Positions 8,371 through 16,155 of a stretch of DNA of 64,000 nucleotides are shown in pieces; positions within the stretch are counted from its first letter, which is position 1, and every line of letters starts with the position of its first letter. The notes under the pieces are model-generated. The model worked only from the letters and a program-made list of their open reading frames with translations. It was not told the DNA's origin and searched no databases. The stretch lies in NCBI RefSeq assembly GCF_902832885.1, contig NZ_CADFDK010000004.1, positions 467,655 through 531,654 on the forward strand, given 5' to 3'. The stretch is from Burkholderia seminalis DSM 23518 (GTDB lineage: Bacteria > Pseudomonadota > Gammaproteobacteria > Burkholderiales > Burkholderiaceae). The position numbers and the translations under genes are program-made.

Positions 8371-8750
8371 CCGCGCGCGACGGGATCGAGCCGCCACGCG
8401 CGACGCTCGGCTCGCACGTGCTGGCCGACCTGGCCGGCGCCGACGCGGCGTTGCTGCGCGACGCGGCACGGCTCGAAGCGATCCTCACCGACGCCGCGCA
8501 ACGGGCCGGCGCGCGCGTGATCGGCGCGCATTTCCATCACTTCGGCGGCGCGCACGGCGTGACGGGGGTCGTGCTGCTCGCCGAATCGCACATCACGATC
8601 CATACGTGGCCCGAGCATCGCTTCGCGGCCGTCGACGCGTTCATGTGCGGCGCGGCGCGCGCGGCCGAAGCCGTCGACGCGATCGCCGCGGCGCTCGGCA
8701 CGCACGCGCAGGTCCGTCAGCAGGTGGCGCGTGGCGGGGCGTTGACCTGA
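8367..8750 (+). CDS. speD: S-adenosylmethionine decarboxylase proenzyme
   Basis: The 127-residue protein is the short prokaryotic (class 1B) form of SpeD, which makes decarboxylated AdoMet, the aminopropyl donor for polyamine synthesis. The self-processing site E-S-H-I-T-I-H-T-W-P-E-H is present. Ser74 would become the pyruvoyl group, His79 is the processing/catalytic His, and Cys94 in A-F-M-C-G is the catalytic Cys, matching Ser63/His68/Cys83 of the Thermotoga enzyme. The length fits the family (about 125-130). The start codon overlaps the previous stop (ATGA). It lies in the arm divergent from the aminopropyltransferase gene, so enzyme and acceptor-side genes form one functional cluster. 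Confidence 0.93.
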   Translation: MTARDGIEPPRATLGSHVLADLAGADAALLRDAARLEAILTDAAQRAGARVIGAHFHHFGGAHGVTGVVLLAESHITIHTWPEHRFAAVDAFMCGAARAAEAVDAIAAALGTHAQVRQQVARGGALT

Positions 8751-8876
8751 AAGGGCGTTGCCCAACCGTTATCGACATGCTCAAAAGAACCGGAATGACC
8801 GCATCGATCTGCCTGGCCTGCTTTGTTGGCAACGTTGCCGCACAAGTCGCCGCCAAAACCGCCCGGGCCGGTCGTG

Positions 8877-9149
8877 ATGATCCACTTCGACTACGACGCG
8901 AGGGACGACGCGCGCCTTCACCGGCTCGAGCAACGGCTCGATCGCGCGGTGCGGCGGGCGGGGGCCGGTGAACTCGGCGAGACCGAGCTCCATCGCGACG
9001 GCAACGACGGTTACCTGTATTTCCATGGCGCCAGCGCCGACCGCCTGTACGCGATCGCGCGCCCGATCCTGAAATCGTCAGGATGGCTGACCGGAATGGA
9101 AGTGACGTTGCGCCGCGAATCGGGCACCGAAGCGTTCGTGACGCGCTAG
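8877..9149 (+). CDS. hypothetical protein, 90 aa
   Basis: The frame is supported by normal amino acid composition: a helix rich in Arg/Leu (L-H-R-L-E-Q-R-L-D-R-A-V) followed by G-Y-L-Y-F-H-G and W-L-T-G-M-E-V-T-L-R. This looks like a small alpha/beta domain. I do not recognise a family. The chosen ATG has only a weak ribosome site, and a GTG lies just before it at 8874. An open stretch in another frame starting at 8777 encodes a signal-peptide-like N-terminus (basic, then a hydrophobic core ending N-V-A-A-Q). A single-base shift near the AAAA at 8855-8858 would join it to this protein, so the annotated form may be a truncated reading. It follows speD by 126 bp on the same strand. Confidence 0.6.
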   Translation: MIHFDYDARDDARLHRLEQRLDRAVRRAGAGELGETELHRDGNDGYLYFHGASADRLYAIARPILKSSGWLTGMEVTLRRESGTEAFVTR

Positions 9150-9357
9150 CGGTCGAACCGGAACGTCGACACGCTGTACAGGGTCGCGGCCGGCGTGAGA
9201 ACAACGCAAATGCCGAACACGATCATCTCCTCATCAGGTTGGCCGACGGCTGTCACGCGGCCGTCATGTGACGTTGCCGCACGCGGTTCGGGCTATCGGG
9301 CTCCCCGGATCGTGTTCGTGTCGATACCGTGACAGGGCGCGGGCGCGGCTCCCGCGG

Positions 9358-9810
9358 TCAGTGCGGCAGCGCTTCGGCTTCGGCCCAGCGCTTGAACGAA
9401 TCGAGACGCCGGCGCGTCTGCACGAGATAGAACGCACCGATCAGCGGTTCGAGCAGCCAGCGCAGCCAGGACGGCTGCGCGCGGAAGTTGTACGTGAACT
9501 TCACCTCGGTCGACCCGGGCGTGTGTTCGGTGAAGTTCCAGCTGCCGCTGAAGCGTTCGAGCACCTTCGGCCCTTCGACCATTTCGACGGCGGCGACCTG
9601 CGGCGGACGGTACGAGATGTAGCGCGACACCATCGTCGCGCCCGACTGGCTGCGGCAGAATGCGTCGACACCCACGTTGGCCGTGGTCCCGTCGAGCAGG
9701 TAGGCGTCGGTGAGGAAGCTGTCCCACACGAGCCGCCGCGCATAATCCTGCGACCACGTGAAGAGGCGCCTGCGATCGACGCCGACGGTCCGGCTGACTG
9801 AGATCCTCAT
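9358..9810 (-). CDS. SRPBCC (START/Bet v1-like) family protein, 150 aa
   Basis: The product looks like a polyketide-cyclase/dehydrase-type SRPBCC domain. It starts M-R-I-S-V-S-R-T-V-G-V-D and has the family pattern of an N-terminal beta strand, two short helices (L-F-T-W-S-Q-D-Y-A-R-R-L-V-W-D), a long antiparallel sheet with G-S-W-N-F-T-E-H-T-P-G-S-T-E-V, and a long C-terminal helix (R-R-R-L-D-S-F-K-R-W-A-E). It has no signal peptide. Such proteins bind hydrophobic small molecules in a cavity, but substrates cannot be predicted. The gene stands alone, convergent with the preceding small gene and divergent from nadM. Confidence 0.75.
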   Translation of the reverse strand: MRISVSRTVGVDRRRLFTWSQDYARRLVWDSFLTDAYLLDGTTANVGVDAFCRSQSGATMVSRYISYRPPQVAAVEMVEGPKVLERFSGSWNFTEHTPGSTEVKFTYNFRAQPSWLRWLLEPLIGAFYLVQTRRRLDSFKRWAEAEALPH

Positions 9811-9917
9811 GATGGCGGGCGCGAAGGCGTGGATTGGGATGCAATCGAGTGTACCTCGCCAATAACTTGCGTTTCGTCATACTTCGTCAAGTCGAGCATG
9901 CGCTCGACTGCGTGTGA

Positions 9918-9946
9918 TTGACGCACCTCGGGATTTCCCCTAGGAT
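9918..9946 (+). promoter_or_regulatory. Predicted sigma-70 promoter of nadM-nadV
   Basis: TTGACG at 9918-9923 and TAGGAT at 9941-9946 are separated by exactly 17 bp, in the intergenic region before nadM. The start point would fall near 9953, leaving a leader of about 50 nt before the ATG at 10002. This is one of the best promoter matches in the window. Confidence 0.6.
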
Positions 9947-10001
9947 TCATTCCAACCCTTCGGGACAGACCCGGAGCGTTTCAATCTCTTGAGGGAGCCT
10001 C

Positions 10002-11042
10002 ATGAGTACGCAACAGAACCGGCGCTTCGACGCGCTCGTTTTCATTGGTCGTTTCCAGCCTCCGCATCGTGGTCACCTGAACGTGCTGAAGTCGGCACTG
10101 AGCCGGGCCGAGCGCGTGTGCGTGCTGATCGGGTCGACCGACAAGCCCCGCACCATCAAGGATCCGTTTTCGTTCGACGAGCGCCGGCAGATGCTGGCTT
10201 CGCTGCTCGACGCGTCCGAGCGCGACCGTGTGACGATCGCGCCGCTGCAGGATTCGACGTACAACGACGGCGACTGGGTGCGCTGGGTGCAGGAGGCCGT
10301 GGCCGTCACGCTCGGCGATGTCGCGCAGCGCAAGGTCGGGCTGATCGGCCACGAGAAGGACGCCACGTCGTATTACCTGCGGATGTTCCCGCAATGGGAG
10401 CTCGTCGACGTCGATGCGACGGAAGACATTTCCGCCACCGAGATCCGCGACCAGTATTTCGCCGAACGCACCAACAGCTTCGTGCAGTGGGTCGTGCCGG
10501 AACCCGTGTTCGGCTGGCTCGAGCGCTTTCGCACGCAGCCGGAATTCGCGCAGCTGAAGTCGGAAGCCGAATTCATCGCCGCGTATCGCAAGGCGTGGGC
10601 GGCCGCACCGTATCCCGTCACGTTCGTGACGGTCGACGCGGTGGTCGTGCACTCGGGCCACATCCTGCTGGTGCGTCGCCGCAGCGAGCCGGGGCGCGGC
10701 CTGTGGGCACTGCCGGGCGGGTTCGTGAACCAGGACGAGCGGCTCGACGCGGCCTGCATCCGCGAGCTGCGCGAGGAAACCGGCCTCAAGCTGCCCGAGC
10801 CCGTGCTGCGCGGCTCGATCAAGGATCGCCAGGTATTCGATCATCCGACACGCTCGCTGCGCGGCCGCACGATCACGCACGCATGCCTGTTCAACTTCCC
10901 GACCGGCGAGCTGCCGCGCGTGAAAGGCAGCGACGACGCCGACAAGGCGCGCTGGGTGCCGCTCAACGAGTTCGCGCAGATGCGCAACGTGATGTTCGAG
11001 GATCACTTCGACATCGCGTACCACTTCCTGGGGAAGCTGTGA
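10002..11042 (+). CDS. nadM: Bifunctional nicotinamide-nucleotide adenylyltransferase / Nudix hydrolase
   Basis: The 346-residue enzyme joins two domains. Residues 1 to about 175 form a NadM-type nucleotidyltransferase that makes NAD from NMN and ATP. It has the G-R-F-Q-P-P-H-R-G-H motif at 16-25 and I-S-A-T-E-I-R at 143-149. Residues about 205-345 are a Nudix domain whose box runs from G239 to L262 with the R-E-L-R-E-E-T-G core. This matches the known NadM-ADP-ribose pyrophosphatase fusions, in which the Nudix part is thought to recycle ADP-ribose. The 73-bp gap to nadV downstream and the shared orientation suggest one operon for nicotinamide salvage. A promoter is predicted about 55 bp upstream. 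The ribosome site GAGGGAG supports the start. Confidence 0.95.
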   Translation: MSTQQNRRFDALVFIGRFQPPHRGHLNVLKSALSRAERVCVLIGSTDKPRTIKDPFSFDERRQMLASLLDASERDRVTIAPLQDSTYNDGDWVRWVQEAVAVTLGDVAQRKVGLIGHEKDATSYYLRMFPQWELVDVDATEDISATEIRDQYFAERTNSFVQWVVPEPVFGWLERFRTQPEFAQLKSEAEFIAAYRKAWAAAPYPVTFVTVDAVVVHSGHILLVRRRSEPGRGLWALPGGFVNQDERLDAACIRELREETGLKLPEPVLRGSIKDRQVFDHPTRSLRGRTITHACLFNFPTGELPRVKGSDDADKARWVPLNEFAQMRNVMFEDHFDIAYHFLGKL

Positions 11043-11115
11043 TCCGCTGATTCCCCGCATTCCGTCCGCCGCGACAGACGCGGCGGCACTTCAACGGCCT
11101 AGAGGAGCTCTAGCC

Positions 11116-12549
11116 ATGCAAAACGATCCCGGCGGCTTTGCCGCGGTTCTCGCCAATCCGATTCTCAATACGGATTCCTACAAGGCTTCCCACTTCCTGC
11201 AGTATCCGCCCGATGCGTCGGCGATGTTCTCGTACGTCGAATCGCGCGGCGGCCGATACGACCGCACGGTGTTCTTCGGCCTGCAGATGCTGCTGAAGGA
11301 ATATCTATGCAAGCCGGTCACGCCCGCGATGATCGACGACGCACGCGATTTCTTCGCGGTACACGGCGAGCCGTTCAACGAAGCCGGGTGGCGTTACATC
11401 GTCGAACGCTACGACGGCTACCTGCCGGTGAAGATCCGCGCGGTGCCCGAGGGCGCGGTGGTGCCGGTGCACAACGTGCTGATGACCGTCGAATGCGACG
11501 ATCCGCGGGTGTTCTGGCTTGCGTCCTATCTCGAGACGATGCTGCTGCGCATCTGGTATCCGGTGACGGTCGCGACGCGCAGCTGGCACCTGCGGCAGAC
11601 GATTCGCCGCTTCCTCGAAAAGACCGACGACGATCTCGCGCAACTGCCGTTCAAGCTGCACGACTTCGGCGCGCGCGGTGTATCGAGCGCGGAATCGGCC
11701 GCGATCGGCGGCGCCGCGCACCTCGTGAACTTCATGGGCTCGGACACGGTGCTCGGCGTGCTGGCCGCGAACCGCTTCTATCGCGAGCCGATGGCCGCGT
11801 ACTCGGTGCCGGCCGCCGAGCACAGCACGATCACGTCGTGGGGCCGTGACGGCGAGGCCGATGCGTATCGCAACATGATCCGCCGCTTCGGGTTGCCCGG
11901 TGCAATCGTGTCGGTCGTGTCGGATTCCTACGATCTGTTCGCCGCGCTCGATCTGTGGGGCGGCGAACTGCGGCAGGCCGTGATCGATTCGGGGGCGACG
12001 CTCGTCGTGCGGCCGGATTCGGGCGATCCCGTGACGATCGTGCTGCAGACCGTGCGCGCGCTCGACGCGTCGTTCGGTTCGACCGTAAACGGCAAGGGGC
12101 GTCGCGTGCTGAATCGCGTGCGCGTGATCCAGGGCGACGGTGTCGACGAGGCGTCGATCGAAGCGATCCTGACGGCGCTTCACGACGCGGGCTATGCGGC
12201 CGGCAACGTCGTGTTCGGCATGGGCGGCGCGCTATTGCAGCAGGTGAACCGCGATACGCAGCGCTTCGCGATGAAGTGCTCGGCGGTCCGGCGCGGCGGC
12301 GTGTGGCACGACGTTCGCAAGGATCCGGTCACCGACCGGGGCAAGCGTTCGAAGCAGGGGCGGCTCACGCTGCTGCGCAATCGGCGCACCGGCGAGTATC
12401 GGACCGTGACGCTGCCCGTCGCGTGGGACGACCGCATGCTGGAAGGCGAGTGGGACGACGCGCTCGAGACCGTGTTCGATACGGGGCGGTTGCTCGTCGA
12501 TACGACGTTTGCCGAGGTGCGCGCGCGGGCGCATGCGGGCGAGGCGTAA
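11116..12549 (+). CDS. nadV: Nicotinamide phosphoribosyltransferase (NAMPT family)
   Basis: The 477-residue protein is a full-length NAMPT/NadV enzyme that converts nicotinamide and PRPP to NMN, the substrate of the NadM encoded just upstream. Typical motifs are the N-terminal N-T-D-S-Y-K-A-S-H, the central H-D-F-G-A-R-G-V-S-S, the V-V-R-P-D-S-G-D-P phosphoribosyl loop, and F-G-M-G-G near the C-terminus. It is closer in motif pattern to NAMPT than to nicotinate phosphoribosyltransferase (PncB). A strong ribosome site (AGAGGAG) precedes the ATG. Together the two genes give a deamidation-free route from nicotinamide to NAD, which works without PncA/PncB. Confidence 0.94.
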   Translation: MQNDPGGFAAVLANPILNTDSYKASHFLQYPPDASAMFSYVESRGGRYDRTVFFGLQMLLKEYLCKPVTPAMIDDARDFFAVHGEPFNEAGWRYIVERYDGYLPVKIRAVPEGAVVPVHNVLMTVECDDPRVFWLASYLETMLLRIWYPVTVATRSWHLRQTIRRFLEKTDDDLAQLPFKLHDFGARGVSSAESAAIGGAAHLVNFMGSDTVLGVLAANRFYREPMAAYSVPAAEHSTITSWGRDGEADAYRNMIRRFGLPGAIVSVVSDSYDLFAALDLWGGELRQAVIDSGATLVVRPDSGDPVTIVLQTVRALDASFGSTVNGKGRRVLNRVRVIQGDGVDEASIEAILTALHDAGYAAGNVVFGMGGALLQQVNRDTQRFAMKCSAVRRGGVWHDVRKDPVTDRGKRSKQGRLTLLRNRRTGEYRTVTLPVAWDDRMLEGEWDDALETVFDTGRLLVDTTFAEVRARAHAGEA

Positions 12550-12554
12550 CTGAC

Positions 12555-12584
12555 GGCGGGCGCGGCAAGGCCGCCGCGCCCGCC
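12555..12584. terminator. Bidirectional terminator-like hairpin between nadV and the NmrA gene
   Basis: A perfect 12-bp GC stem (12555-12566 with 12573-12584) with a 6-nt loop lies between two convergent genes. The following T tract is short (CCGTTTACG), so termination strength is uncertain. Confidence 0.55.
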
Positions 12585-12594
12585 GGCGCTCCGT

Positions 12595-13467
12595 TTACGC
12601 TTCGCCGGCGCGGGCGACGAGCCGGCGCAGCACGGCGTCGGCGTCGATTTCGCCTCGAACGACATCCGCGCGCGCCGACTCGAAATCGATCCAGCCCTCG
12701 TTGAAGCCGTCGAGCATGCGCATGCGAGGTTCGGGGTAACGCATGTGCTGCGCATCGAACAGCGCCGCCCATGTGTCGCGCGGCACGGCTTCGGCGTGCA
12801 CCGGGCGCCCGAGCACGCGGGCAAATGCGGCCGCGAGGTCGTTCGGGCTGACGCGGCGAGGCCCTTCGAGCTCGACGACGCGTGTGCCGGTCCATTCGTC
12901 CTGCAGCAGCGCGGCCGCGGTCCGGCCGACGTCGTCGGTCGCCACCATCGGCACCGGTTTGTCGAGCGGCTGGAGAAAACTGTGGACGACACCGGTGTCC
13001 CGGGCGGTCGCGACGTCCCAGGCGGCATTCTCGAGGAACCACGCGGGACGCAGGAACGCGACGGGCAACGGCAAATCGGCGAATGCCTGCTCGATCATCG
13101 TCAACTGCGTCAGCAGATTCACCTGTGTCGCCTGCGCGCCGATCGTCGACAGGCAGACGACCTTGCGCGGACGCGCCGCCCGCAACGCCGTGCCGACGGC
13201 ATCGATGACGGCGCGCGTTTCGGGGAACCCCGGAGACGGATCGAAGCACGGCGGCAGCAGGACGAAGACGCCGTCCGTGTTCGCGAAGGCCGCCGTCAGC
13301 GCGGCGGCGTCGGTCATGTCGGCAACCGCGACCTCGCAACCGCGCTCGGCCCACGGTGCGGCGCGGTGTGTGGCGCGCGCGACCGCGCGTACGGTTTGGC
13401 CGGAGGCGAGCAGCGTTCGGGCGAGCGCGCCGCCGACCTGCCCGGTGATACCGGTAATGGCATACAT
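12595..13467 (-). CDS. NmrA-family NAD(P)-binding protein
   Basis: The 290-residue protein begins M-Y-A-I-T-G-I-T-G-Q-V-G-G, a glycine-rich Rossmann motif of the atypical SDR/NmrA type (G-x-T-G-x-x-G) that binds NAD(P)H. The catalytic Tyr-Lys pair of classical SDRs is not obvious, consistent with NmrA/QOR2-like or azoreductase-like members that sense or use NADPH. The body has F-L-R-P-A-W-F-L-E-N, a conserved family segment. It is divergent from a LysR-type regulator gene with 165 bp between them that contain a perfect dyad, so it is probably that regulator's target. The substrate is unknown; quinone or redox stress response is the usual role for such pairs. Confidence 0.85.
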   Translation of the reverse strand: MYAITGITGQVGGALARTLLASGQTVRAVARATHRAAPWAERGCEVAVADMTDAAALTAAFANTDGVFVLLPPCFDPSPGFPETRAVIDAVGTALRAARPRKVVCLSTIGAQATQVNLLTQLTMIEQAFADLPLPVAFLRPAWFLENAAWDVATARDTGVVHSFLQPLDKPVPMVATDDVGRTAAALLQDEWTGTRVVELEGPRRVSPNDLAAAFARVLGRPVHAEAVPRDTWAALFDAQHMRYPEPRMRMLDGFNEGWIDFESARADVVRGEIDADAVLRRLVARAGEA

Positions 13468-13582
13468 GGTTCGACATCCTCATCGAGAAGGGAGCGGGCG
13501 CACCGATTCGGTCGGGCGCCGGGACTGCATCCGGCGTTCGGACTTGCCGTCGCGATGCATCGGGTTGCATGATAGGGACTGG

Positions 13583-13600
13583 CGATTCCTGATGGAATCG
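13583..13600. promoter_or_regulatory. Palindromic operator candidate between NmrA and LysR-type genes
   Basis: CGATTCC-TGAT-GGAATCG is a perfect 7-bp inverted repeat located 33 bp before the LysR-type regulator start and 116 bp before the NmrA start. Position and symmetry fit a LysR-type regulator binding site for this divergent pair, although the spacing is not the classic T-N11-A. Confidence 0.5.
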
Positions 13601-13632
13601 AATTCATGTCATTGGATTGGCGATCTTGAGTC

Positions 13633-14553
13633 ATGAGTGAAATCATGGGTATCGACGGGCGCATTCTGGCGAACGTGAGCGTGTTGGCCGCGATCGTCGA
13701 AAGCGGCAGTTTCGCGCGCGCGGCCGACGCACTCGGCCTGTCGCCCTCCGGGGTCAGCCGGGCCGTGGGGCGGCTCGAGGCACGCGTCGGCGTGCGGCTG
13801 CTCGATCGCACGACGCGGTCGGTCACGCTGACGGACGAAGGGCGCCGGCTGTACGAAGAGATCGGCCCGCTGCTTGCCGGCATCGGCGATGCGCTCACGC
13901 TGGCCGCCGGTTCGGCCGCCGCCGTGCGCGGCAGGTTGCGCGTGAACGTCGATGCGTATTTCTCGCGGCGGATGCTGGCGCCGCATCTTCCGGCGTTCCT
14001 GGCGCGCCATCCCGATCTGTCGCTGGAACTGGCGGCGCGCGAGCAACTCGGCGATCTGGTCGCCGACGGATTCGACGTGGCGGTGCGGTTCGGCGAGCCG
14101 CCCTCGTCGTCGCTGGTGGCGCGCAAACTGCTGGAAACCCGTGCGCTGACGGTCGCTTCGCCCGCTTACGTGAAGCGGCACGGCCGTCCCGTGGTGCCGG
14201 CCGATCTTGCCGGCCATGCGTGCATCCAGATGCGCAATACGCTGACCGGTCAGCCGCTCGAATGGGTCTATCGGCTGGGGCGCAAGCGCGTGCCGGTCAA
14301 GACGGCGGGCCGGCTGCTCGTCAACGACGCCGGCACGATGCTCGGCGCGTGTCTGGCCGGTGTGGGTGTCGCGCGTTTCAAGGCGAGCGGGGTGGCGGGC
14401 CTGATCGAGCAGGGGCGGCTCGTCGAGCTGCTCGCGGATTGGCGCGGCGAGTCGTTTCCGCTGTTTGCCTACTATCCGTCGCGTCACCTGCCGCCTGCAA
14501 AGGTGCGGGCGTTCGTCGATTTCGTCGCGGAGATCGTGGCGGCCGGCCCTTAG
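13633..14553 (+). CDS. LysR-type transcriptional regulator (CrgA-like subgroup)
   Basis: The 306-residue protein has an N-terminal winged helix (residues about 12-70) with S-F-A-R-A-A-D-A-L-G-L-S-P-S-G-V-S-R-A-V as helix-turn-helix. The linker helix and periplasmic-binding-protein-like effector domain follow (about 95-300), with V-R-G-R-L-R-V-N as the domain boundary. The L-S-P-S-x-V-S-R and L-L-x-R-T-T-R-S pattern is typical of the CrgA/DsdC-like group that regulates neighbouring oxidoreductases. It is transcribed away from the NmrA gene. An alternative start lies at the Met codon at 13645. The effector is unknown. Confidence 0.9.
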   Translation: MSEIMGIDGRILANVSVLAAIVESGSFARAADALGLSPSGVSRAVGRLEARVGVRLLDRTTRSVTLTDEGRRLYEEIGPLLAGIGDALTLAAGSAAAVRGRLRVNVDAYFSRRMLAPHLPAFLARHPDLSLELAAREQLGDLVADGFDVAVRFGEPPSSSLVARKLLETRALTVASPAYVKRHGRPVVPADLAGHACIQMRNTLTGQPLEWVYRLGRKRVPVKTAGRLLVNDAGTMLGACLAGVGVARFKASGVAGLIEQGRLVELLADWRGESFPLFAYYPSRHLPPAKVRAFVDFVAEIVAAGP

Positions 14554-14568
14554 CGTGCCCGCCTGCCG

Positions 14569-16029
14569 TCAACGCGGGCCGGCAACCGGCCGTGCGATCG
14601 CGTGCGCCGCCGAACGCGTTGCGTCCATCGCCCGCGCAAGCGCATCGAACACGGCGGGCCCCTTGCAGCGCGATACGTTGAAGCGCAGGTACGACGTCGC
14701 GCCGTGCGACGGACTGAACACGTTGCCGGGCGCGAGCACCACGTCGTGATCCAGCGCGTGGCGCGCCACGCGCGCGGCATCGAGCCCTGCGGGCAGTTCC
14801 GCCCACACGAACAGGCCGCCGCGCGGCTCCGTCCAGATGCCGAGCCCGGCCCGTGTGAGGCGCCGGATCGTTTCGCCCATCGCATCCGCGAGACGCGCGT
14901 GCAGGCTGTCGAGATGGCGCCGGTACGTGCCGTCGATCAGCAGCCGGTGCACCACGTTCGCGCCGATCTGCGCGTTGCCGAACGACGTCGCGAGCTTCAG
15001 GTCGACGAGCGCGTCGATCCATTCCGGGCGCGCGGCGACGTAGCCGCAGCGGATCGCGGCCGACAGCGTCTTCGAGAAGCTGCCGATCGACACGACGCGC
15101 GACAGCCCGTCGAATGCCGCGAGGCGCGGCGCGGGCGTGCTTTCGAAATCCGCGAAGATGTCGTCCTCGACGATCAGCAGCCCGTGCTCGGCCGCGAGCG
15201 TCAGCAGCCGGTGCGCGACGGGCGGCGCGAGCGTCGCGCCGGTCGGGTTGTGCAGCGCCGCGTTGGTGATGTACAGGCGCGGGCGATGCTCGGCGAGCAC
15301 CTGCTCGAAGCGCCCGAGATCGGGGCCGGTCGGCGTATACGGGACGCTGACGATCCGTGCGCGGTGCGCGCGCAGCAGCGCCTGGAAATTGAAGTAGCAC
15401 GGATCGTCGAGCACGACCGTGTCGCCGGGTTCCAGCAGCAGGCGGCACACGAGATCGAGCGCATGCGTGCCGCCGTCGGTCAGCATGATCTGCGTGGGCT
15501 CTGCATGGACACCGTGCTGCGCGAGCCGCCACGTGAGCTGCTGGCGCAGCGCGGGCAGGCCGAGCGGCGTCGCGTAGTCGGTCAGCGCGTCGGCGTCGTC
15601 GCGCGACACGGCGCGCAGCGCACGGCGCAGGCTCTCGTCCGGCAGCCACGACGACGGCAGCCAGCCGCAGCCGGGCTTCACCGAGGTCGGCGCCGCTTCG
15701 AGCGACTGGCGCGACAGCCACAGCGGATCGAGTTCGCGATCGAGGCGCGGGCCGAGATCGGCGAGCGCGAGCGGCGGCGCGTGGCCCGACACGTAGAAGC
15801 CCGAACCGCGCCGCGCAATCAGCACGCCTTCGCTCGCGAGCCGCTCGTACGCATCGACGACCGTCGATTTCGATACCCCCAGACTGTCGGCCATCATCCG
15901 GATCGACGGCACGCGTGCGCCGGGCATCAGCGCGCGGCTCGCGATGCGTGCGTGCAAGGTATCCATCACGGTTTCGACGCGTGTACGCGACGCCGCGGGC
16001 GGAACGGGAGACGGGGCGACCTGGCTCAT
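14569..16029 (-). CDS. MocR/GntR-type regulator with aminotransferase-like domain
   Basis: The 486-residue protein joins an N-terminal GntR winged helix (residues about 15-90, with M-A-D-S-L-G-V-S-K-S-T-V-V-D-A-Y) to a fold-type I aminotransferase domain (about 115-480). The PLP-lysine region appears as S-I-G-S-F-S-K-T-L-S-A-A-I-R, and the aspartate pairing with the PLP nitrogen lies near D-D-P-C-Y-F-N-F. Such MocR proteins sense PLP or an amino-group ligand rather than carrying out transamination. The gene diverges from an EamA transporter gene, and a perfect inverted repeat sits in the 126-bp gap. That arrangement makes the transporter the likely regulated target. Confidence 0.92.
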   Translation of the reverse strand: MSQVAPSPVPPAASRTRVETVMDTLHARIASRALMPGARVPSIRMMADSLGVSKSTVVDAYERLASEGVLIARRGSGFYVSGHAPPLALADLGPRLDRELDPLWLSRQSLEAAPTSVKPGCGWLPSSWLPDESLRRALRAVSRDDADALTDYATPLGLPALRQQLTWRLAQHGVHAEPTQIMLTDGGTHALDLVCRLLLEPGDTVVLDDPCYFNFQALLRAHRARIVSVPYTPTGPDLGRFEQVLAEHRPRLYITNAALHNPTGATLAPPVAHRLLTLAAEHGLLIVEDDIFADFESTPAPRLAAFDGLSRVVSIGSFSKTLSAAIRCGYVAARPEWIDALVDLKLATSFGNAQIGANVVHRLLIDGTYRRHLDSLHARLADAMGETIRRLTRAGLGIWTEPRGGLFVWAELPAGLDAARVARHALDHDVVLAPGNVFSPSHGATSYLRFNVSRCKGPAVFDALARAMDATRSAAHAIARPVAGPR

Positions 16030-16039
16030 GGCGAAAAAA

Positions 16040-16083
16040 GAACTGTACGGCCGGTTGTCCAGTACAGTTCGTCCGGATTGTAT
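16040..16083 (+). promoter_or_regulatory. MocR operator candidate and transporter promoter
   Basis: GAACTGTAC at 16040-16048 and GTACAGTTC at 16062-16070 form a perfect 9-bp inverted repeat with a 13-nt spacer. Overlapping it, TTGTCC (16055-16060) and TTGTAT (16078-16083) are spaced by 17 bp and could be the promoter of the EamA transporter. An operator overlapping the promoter fits direct regulation by the divergent MocR protein. Confidence 0.55.
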
Positions 16084-16155
16084 TGGGCTGTAGCTTACGC
16101 GCTTTTCGCGGGCGGCGGATCATCGGTGATCTACTTTTCCCGTTCAGGATTTCCC

